Part shown: piece by piece, positions 1 through 5,406 of the stretch | Layout of the letters: each line of letters starts with the position of its first letter | Position numbering within the stretch: position 1 is the first letter of the stretch | Assembly (NCBI GenBank): GCA_020201235.1 | Contig: JAIVHD010000173.1 | Span: 1-5,406 of the forward strand | Direction: 5' to 3' | Source: Lysobacteraceae bacterium | Lineage (GTDB): Bacteria > Pseudomonadota > Gammaproteobacteria > Xanthomonadales > Wenzhouxiangellaceae | Length of the DNA: 5,406 bases | The notes under the pieces: model-generated | Databases searched by the model: none | The model's input: only the letters and a program-made list of their open reading frames with translations | Told to the model about the DNA's origin: nothing | Program-made: the position numbers and the translations under genes

Positions 1-1246
1 GCATGGTGTCGTGACGAATGCCGGCCAACCGCACGCCGGCCCGGCGAAGCACGTTGAGGTCGTATTTCAGATGCTGCGCCAGCTTGGGCGCGGCCGCGTC
101 CTCGAGCACGCCGCGCAGCGCGGCAAGGGCCTGATCAACGCTGAACTCGGTGTCCTGATCGAGGTGGGCCAGCGGCACGTACCAGGCATGCCCCGGCTTG
201 ATCGAAAACGACAGTCCGACCGGTTCGGCGTCGAGCGGCTCCAGGCTGGTGGTTTCGGTGTCGAAGGCGATCAGTTCGGCTTTTGCAAGCGCTTCGGCCA
301 GCGCGTTCAAGCCGGCCTTCGTGGTCACGGTCTCGACGACCAGCTCGACGTCGTCGCTCTCCGCCGCGTGGTCTTCGCCGACCGTCTGCTCATCCATCTG
401 GCGCAGCCAGGTCGAAAAGCCGAAGCGCTTGAGCAGGCCAATCGTGGACGCGCGGTCGGGCTCGCCGGGCTCGAGTTGGTCAATTGAAACATCCAGTTCG
501 AGGTCTCGCTTGAGCTCGACGAGTTGCCTGGATAATGGCAGCTGTTCAAGTGTATTTCGCAGATTTTCGCCGATTTTGCCGCCAATTTCGTCGGCATGGG
601 CGATTACCGCGTCGAGGTCGCCGTACTGATTGAGCCATTTGGCTGCGGTCTTGGGGCCGACTTTGGGCACGCCCGGAATATTATCGGCGGTGTCGCCGGT
701 CAAGGCCAGCAGATCACCGACTTGGCGCGGCCCGACGCCAAATTTCTGCTCAACCGCCTCGGCCGTGTAGCGTTTTTCCTGCATGCTGTCTTCGAGCACG
801 ATGTCGTCATCGACCAATTGCGCCAGATCCTTGTCGCCGGACGAAATCAGCACTGGTAGCCCGGCTTCGCGGGCTTGTCGAGCGAGTGTTGCGATCACGT
901 CGTCGGCCTCAACCCCGGCAACCACAATGCGCTTGACGCCGAGCGCATCGATTAATTCGTGCAGCGGTTCGATCTGGATTCTCAAATCATCCGGCATGGG
1001 CGGCCGATTGGCCTTGTATTCGGCATAGGCCTCGTGCCGGAAGTTCTTTCCGGGCGCATCGAATACCACGGCCAGACGATCGGGATGGTACTGCTGTCGC
1101 AGCCGCCGAACCATGTTGGCAACGCCGAAGATCGCGCCGGTTGGCAGGCCTTCGGCATTGGTCAGGCTGGGCAAGGCGTGAAAGGCGCGATACAGGTACG
1201 ACGATCCGTCGATCAGGCAAAGCAGTTCGGGCTTGGCGGAGTTCAT
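1..1246 (-). CDS. polA: DNA polymerase I, N-terminal part (runs off left edge)
   Basis: DNA polymerase I removes RNA primers and fills gaps in replication and excision repair. The window holds its first 415 codons: the whole 5'-3' exonuclease domain (about residues 1-290) and the start of the 3'-5' exonuclease domain. The acidic metal ligands of the 5' nuclease fall at the same numbers as in E. coli: D13 (LIDGSSYLYRAFHA), D63 (VVFDAPGK), D115/D116 (GVEADDVI), D138/D140 (SGDKDLAQLV) and D185/D188 (GDTADNIPGVP). The proofreading Exo I motif DTET is present at D329/E331. Exo II reads QHLKYD, with D396 matching E. coli D424 and His392 where E. coli has Asn420, so proofreading looks intact. The polymerase domain is outside the window. 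The ATG at 1246 gives the expected distance to D13 and no other start fits. I see no good Shine-Dalgarno sequence before it. The gene is divergent from the DUF2782 gene. Confidence 0.97.
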   Translation of the reverse strand, partial: MNSAKPELLCLIDGSSYLYRAFHALPSLTNAEGLPTGAIFGVANMVRRLRQQYHPDRLAVVFDAPGKNFRHEAYAEYKANRPPMPDDLRIQIEPLHELIDALGVKRIVVAGVEADDVIATLARQAREAGLPVLISSGDKDLAQLVDDDIVLEDSMQEKRYTAEAVEQKFGVGPRQVGDLLALTGDTADNIPGVPKVGPKTAAKWLNQYGDLDAVIAHADEIGGKIGENLRNTLEQLPLSRQLVELKRDLELDVSIDQLEPGEPDRASTIGLLKRFGFSTWLRQMDEQTVGEDHAAESDDVELVVETVTTKAGLNALAEALAKAELIAFDTETTSLEPLDAEPVGLSFSIKPGHAWYVPLAHLDQDTEFSVDQALAALRGVLEDAAAPKLAQHLKYDLNVLRRAGVRLAGIRHDTM

Positions 1247-1276
1247 GCAATAGCGCGCGTGCGAAACGGGTCCTCT

Positions 1277-1304
1277 ATGATACGCGTGTTGCCAGTCTGG
1301 AAAA
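1277..1304 (-). promoter_or_regulatory. possible polA promoter
   Basis: On the minus strand, TATCAT (1282-1277) resembles a sigma-70 -10 box. TTTTCC (1304-1299) lies 16 bases upstream as a weak -35. Transcription would begin near 1270, leaving a leader of about 25 bases before the polA ATG. The -10 matches consensus at 5 of 6 positions and the -35 poorly. This is inference from spacing and motif only. Confidence 0.25.
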
Positions 1305-1550
1305 TCCCGGGGTCTGGTATTATCTTGCGGTATTGAATTCCCGGTCGACGGCGACGATCCCGAGCTGCATGTCGACGACGTTTTGCCCGGTCGCGCAGCC
1401 GCAGTAGTTCGGCGAGTACATTGCCGGTGCGCTCGGTCGCGAAAACCGCGGTAACCACGGGACCGGGGATGGTCTCGAGACGAACGGGTCAGGAATTAGC
1501 CGGGATGATTGAGTTTGGGATGATTCGAACAACGCGCCATTCGCACGCTT

Positions 1551-1570
1551 GGGCATTAATGGGCATTGAT
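1551..1570. repeat. two-copy 10-base direct repeat before DUF2782 gene
   Basis: GGGCATTAAT is followed immediately by GGGCATTGAT (9 of 10 identical). The period is one helical turn, which would place both copies on the same DNA face. The pair ends 24 bases before the DUF2782 ATG. It could be a regulator site or chance; two copies are too few to decide. Confidence 0.4.
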
Positions 1571-1581
1571 GAGGCACCGCT

Positions 1582-1585
1582 GGAG
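1582..1585 (+). promoter_or_regulatory. ribosome binding site fixing the DUF2782 start
   Basis: GGAG sits 9 bases before the ATG at 1595. It supports that start over the in-frame ATG at 1421 and over the later ATG codons within the signal peptide. Confidence 0.6.
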
Positions 1586-1594
1586 TTCAAAAAA

Positions 1595-1981
1595 ATGGAA
1601 CAACGCAACTCGCTGAGGGTCAAGCGATTTTTGACAATGCCGCCGATGCTTGCGATGGTCGTGGTAGGCGCTTGCTTGCTGATCACCACCGTGAGCTGGG
1701 CGCAGGACGACGCGCCACCGCCGCCGCCGATTCGCGAGCCGCTGCCGCCCAAGGTCACCGACCCCGAAGCGCAGCTCGAACCGCAGGTCGTGATTCGTCG
1801 CGAGGAAGGCCGAACGGTTGAGGAATACGTCAGCAACGGGCGCGTCTACATGGTCAAGATCACGCCCGTGGTTGGGCCATCGTATTATCTGATCGACTCC
1901 ACCGGCGACGGCCTGCTTGATCTCGAACACGACCGTTTCGAACCGGTCAAGCCGGTTTACTGGAAAATCTTCGAATGGTAA
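1595..1981 (+). CDS. exported DUF2782 family protein
   Basis: This is a 128-residue protein of unknown function. It resembles the DUF2782 family that I recall beside polA in Pseudomonas. The N-terminus is a signal peptide: basic KRF near residue 11, a hydrophobic core at about 18-33, and probable cleavage after SWA (residue 36), so it should act in the periplasm. Residues 41-52 are proline-rich (PPPPP, PLPP). The family domain follows at about 64-126, with RREEGRTVEEY, a VYMVKITP strand and SYYLIDSTGDGLLDLE near the end. The acidic loop D101-D109 resembles a calcium-binding loop by eye. The ATG at 1595 is chosen because GGAG (1582-1585) precedes it at 9 bases and a normal signal peptide begins there. 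ATG codons further upstream would bury the signal peptide. It is convergent with aroE. Confidence 0.85.
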   Translation: MEQRNSLRVKRFLTMPPMLAMVVVGACLLITTVSWAQDDAPPPPPIREPLPPKVTDPEAQLEPQVVIRREEGRTVEEYVSNGRVYMVKITPVVGPSYYLIDSTGDGLLDLEHDRFEPVKPVYWKIFEW

Positions 1982-2004
1982 AGGCAATACGTCTGCTTGT
2001 ATTC

Positions 2005-2037
2005 GAAAATCCGGCAGGCTTCTGTAAGACCGTTTTC
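2005..2037. terminator. possible bidirectional terminator after DUF2782 gene
   Basis: GAAAA (2005-2009) and CGG (2012-2014) pair with CCG (2030-2032) and TTTTC (2033-2037). This makes an 8-pair stem with a two-base bulge, and a small CAG/CTG pairing lies inside the loop. The A-run and T-run at the ends would give a U-run on either strand. It starts 24 bases after the DUF2782 stop, between convergent genes, where a shared terminator is expected. The T-run is short and lies inside the stem, so the call is weak. Confidence 0.3.
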
Positions 2038-2095
2038 ACCACCGCTCCTGCTGTGGCGCGGCAATGTCGCGCGTCTCGGGCGATTCGCGCGGTCA

Positions 2096-2131
2096 CGAAA
2101 CGCCCCAACCACGGCACCTGAAGGCGTTTCG
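2096..2131. terminator. perfect 9-base inverted repeat downstream of aroE
   Basis: CGAAACGCC (2096-2104) and GGCGTTTCG (2123-2131) are exact reverse complements separated by 18 bases. The repeat lies about 40 bases past the aroE stop codon in the convergent gap. It could be an aroE transcript terminator, an RNA-stabilising hairpin or a protein site. No U-run follows on either strand, so intrinsic termination is uncertain. Confidence 0.35.
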
Positions 2132-2172
2132 CGAGGCCGGCTTGGTGCAGCCCGGGCCAATCAAATTTCAAT

Positions 2173-4443
<2,271 letters not shown>

Positions 4444-4447
4444 GGTC

Positions 4448-4476
4448 TGGTCTGATGGTGTCGATCAGGCGATAAT
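4448..4476 (+). promoter_or_regulatory. possible cytochrome c4 promoter
   Basis: GATAAT (4471-4476) matches the sigma-70 -10 box at 5 of 6 positions. TGGTCT (4448-4453), 17 bases upstream, is a weak -35 (3 of 6). Transcription would begin near 4483, some 40 bases before the preferred start of cytochrome c4. The weak -35 suggests either a low-activity or an activator-dependent promoter, if it is real. Confidence 0.3.
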
Positions 4477-4491
4477 ATCGGAATATTTCCG
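4471..4491. promoter_or_regulatory. adjacent palindromes between divergent engB and cytochrome c4
   Basis: GATAATATC (4471-4479, GATA/TATC arms around one base) shares its last C with CGGAATATTTCCG (4479-4491, CGGAA/TTCCG arms around TAT). They form an AT-rich island in GC-rich DNA between two divergent starts and overlap the candidate -10 box, so a transcription factor site is possible. I cannot name a regulator. Confidence 0.3.
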
Positions 4492-4510
4492 CAAGGCTGA
4501 CCCACGCAAT

Positions 4511-4514
4511 GGAG
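4511..4514 (+). promoter_or_regulatory. ribosome binding site choosing the second ATG of cytochrome c4
   Basis: GGAG lies 9 bases before the ATG at 4524. The upstream in-frame ATG at 4509 has only AAGG at 13 bases, and starting there would overlap this site. Starting at 4524 gives the conventional signal peptide beginning MLRTKF. Confidence 0.5.
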
Positions 4515-4523
4515 CAAACCCGC

Positions 4524-5156
4524 ATGCTTCGAACCAAATTCGCATCCACGGCGATGATTTTAACTGTCGCACTGGCCTCTTCGCAGATCTTCGCACTCGG
4601 CGATCCCGATCAGGGCGAGTCGAAGGCGGCGGTTTGCGCTGCCTGCCACGGCATGGACGGCAACAGCCAGATTGTGCAATGGCCGAAGATCGCCGAGCAG
4701 CACGAGGATTACCTCGCCCGCCAGACTCGCATGGTTCGCGACCAGCAGCGCGAGGTGCCCCAGATGTATCCGATCGTGATGAACCTCAGCGACGAGGACA
4801 TTGCCGACATCTCGGCCTGGTACGCATCGCAGTCGATCGAGCCCGGCGTGGCCGACGAAGCCCTGGTCGAGGCCGGTCGCTTGTTGTACCACGGCGGCAA
4901 CTACGAGACCGGCGTGCCGGCCTGCATGGGCTGTCACGGCCCGTCGGGCAACGGGATCCCGGGCAGTGGTTTCCCGATGCTCCGGGCGCAGCACGCCGAT
5001 TACACCGCAGATCGCCTGCGGCGCTACCGAAACGGCGAAACCAACGGTCCCGACGACCCGTACAGCAAGATCATGGTCGGCGTGTCCGAAAAGCTCACCG
5101 ATGCCGAGATCAACGCAGTCAGTTCCTATATCGAGGGCCTGCATGCGACCGAATAA
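4524..5156 (+). CDS. cytochrome c4, dihaem periplasmic protein
   Basis: Cytochrome c4 is a periplasmic or membrane-associated dihaem electron carrier, thought to pass electrons from the bc1 complex toward terminal oxidases. From the ATG at 4524 the protein has 210 residues. It starts with a signal peptide (basic RTK, then a hydrophobic core to about residue 24, probable cleavage near FALG). Two homologous class I cytochrome domains follow. Haem sites are CAACH (38-42) and CMGCH (134-138). Candidate axial methionines are M81 or M86 in the first domain (MYPIVMNLSDEDIADISAWY) and M184 in the second (SKIMVGVSEKLTDAEINAVSSYI). Both domains keep the C-terminal helix after the methionine. An in-frame ATG at 4509 would add five residues, but GGAG at 4511-4514 favours 4524. 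It is followed by a DsbA-like gene, a neighbour that fits because disulfide chemistry and cytochrome c maturation are linked in the periplasm. No clear terminator is visible in the 144-base gap that follows. Confidence 0.95.
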   Translation: MLRTKFASTAMILTVALASSQIFALGDPDQGESKAAVCAACHGMDGNSQIVQWPKIAEQHEDYLARQTRMVRDQQREVPQMYPIVMNLSDEDIADISAWYASQSIEPGVADEALVEAGRLLYHGGNYETGVPACMGCHGPSGNGIPGSGFPMLRAQHADYTADRLRRYRNGETNGPDDPYSKIMVGVSEKLTDAEINAVSSYIEGLHATE

Positions 5157-5300
5157 GCGTTTCCATTCCGGAACCGCAGCCGGTTTGCGCGGTCTGTAGA
5201 GGTTCGACCGATGCAACCGTGCGTGCGCCTGTAGATACGCAGCCGCAGCGCTGGCATGATCCGATCAATCAAACCTACTTGCGACCCAGAGATAAATTTT

Positions 5301-5406
5301 ATGAATCAAACGAGCCGAATTCTTGTCTTGATGACACTGCTTGGCGGACTGGCTGCGGCGACCACCGCGCACGCCCAACCCTACGAGGAAGGCGTTCATT
5401 ACGAGC
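5301..5406 (+). CDS. dsbA: DsbA-like thiol:disulfide oxidoreductase, N-terminal fragment (runs off right edge)
   Basis: Only 35 codons are in the window. They encode a signal peptide (MNQTSR, then a hydrophobic stretch LVLMTLLGGLAAATTA, with probable cleavage after AHA). The start of a mature protein follows, QPYEEGVHYE. That beginning resembles mature DsbA proteins (AQYEDGKQY in E. coli), and dsbA follows cytochrome c4 in Pseudomonas as I recall. DsbA oxidises cysteine pairs in exported proteins. Its CXXC active site would lie beyond the right edge, so the call rests on the N-terminus and context. The ATG at 5301 is preceded by a weak AGAG (5288-5291). Confidence 0.7.
   Translation, partial: MNQTSRILVLMTLLGGLAAATTAHAQPYEEGVHYE

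Larger units (their letters stand above)
1247..1594. other. gene-free divergent intergenic region
   Basis: This gap of about 350 bases lies between divergent polA and the DUF2782 gene. Short open frames cross it on both strands, but none has a recognisable motif, a good ribosome binding site or similarity I know, so I call no gene. The DUF2782 frame stays open upstream to an ATG at 1421. That 58-residue extension precedes the signal peptide and looks like translated leader. The gap holds the candidate polA promoter. It also has an extended -10-like TGGTATTAT on the plus strand (1315-1323) without a good -35, and two pairs of short direct repeats (GGGATGATT at 1502 and 1517; a 10-base pair at 1551-1570). 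Confidence 0.6.

Noticed and set aside
11..1336. Several plus-strand frames of 80-160 codons over polA
   Set aside because: They are shadows of polA on the opposite strand. All polA nuclease motifs are present in one minus-strand frame.
1421..1594. N-terminal extension of the DUF2782 protein by 58 residues
   Set aside because: It would place a signal peptide in the middle of the protein. The ATG at 1595 has a ribosome binding site and a normal signal peptide directly after it.
5172..5185. AACCG/CGGTT hairpin after cytochrome c4 as a terminator
   Set aside because: The stem has only five pairs and no T-run follows, so it is not strong enough to call.
4560..5216. A 218-codon minus-strand frame over cytochrome c4
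   Set aside because: It is antisense to a gene with two CXXCH haem motifs and a signal peptide, and it has no recognisable domain.

Overview
The window is GC-rich DNA that looks like a gammaproteobacterial chromosome. It holds seven genes, five of them core housekeeping or respiratory functions. The order polA / DUF2782 / engB / cytochrome c4 / dsbA is one I recall from Pseudomonas. Here a hemB-aroE pair sits between DUF2782 and engB. The magnesium-type active site in HemB and the DUF2782 gene both fit a Gammaproteobacterium, perhaps near Xanthomonadales or Chromatiales. The finer placement is a guess from memory.

Layout, left to right. Positions 1-1246 (minus) carry the N-terminal 415 codons of DNA polymerase I; the polymerase domain lies off the left edge. 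A gene-free gap (1247-1594) separates it from a divergent, exported DUF2782 protein (1595-1981, plus). A convergent intergenic gap with two inverted repeats follows. Next comes a minus-strand cluster read right to left: engB (4443-3841), hemB (3832-2888) and aroE (2891-2173). aroE overlaps the hemB stop codon by 4 bases. Divergent from engB, across a short AT-rich gap with two small palindromes, are cytochrome c4 (4524-5156, plus) and the first 35 codons of a DsbA-like thiol:disulfide oxidoreductase (5301 to the right edge).

The unusual part is 2173-3832, where two normally essential biosynthetic genes are damaged. aroE (shikimate dehydrogenase) is in two reading frames. About 35-40 residues of its NADP-binding domain are missing at the frame change near position 2500. 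hemB (porphobilinogen synthase) lacks roughly its first 45-60 residues. In their place is a tandem array of the 10-base unit TCGCGAGCAA, directly behind the engB stop codon. Because the unit is not a multiple of three, each copy gained or lost would change which frame enters hemB. Genome decay, a repeat-driven rearrangement or phase switch, and assembly or consensus error can all explain the pattern, and the sequence alone does not decide between them. A host that makes c-type cytochromes needs haem, so a working hemB copy, or a mis-assembly here, is expected.

I see no CRISPR array, transposase, tRNA, rRNA or phage gene.
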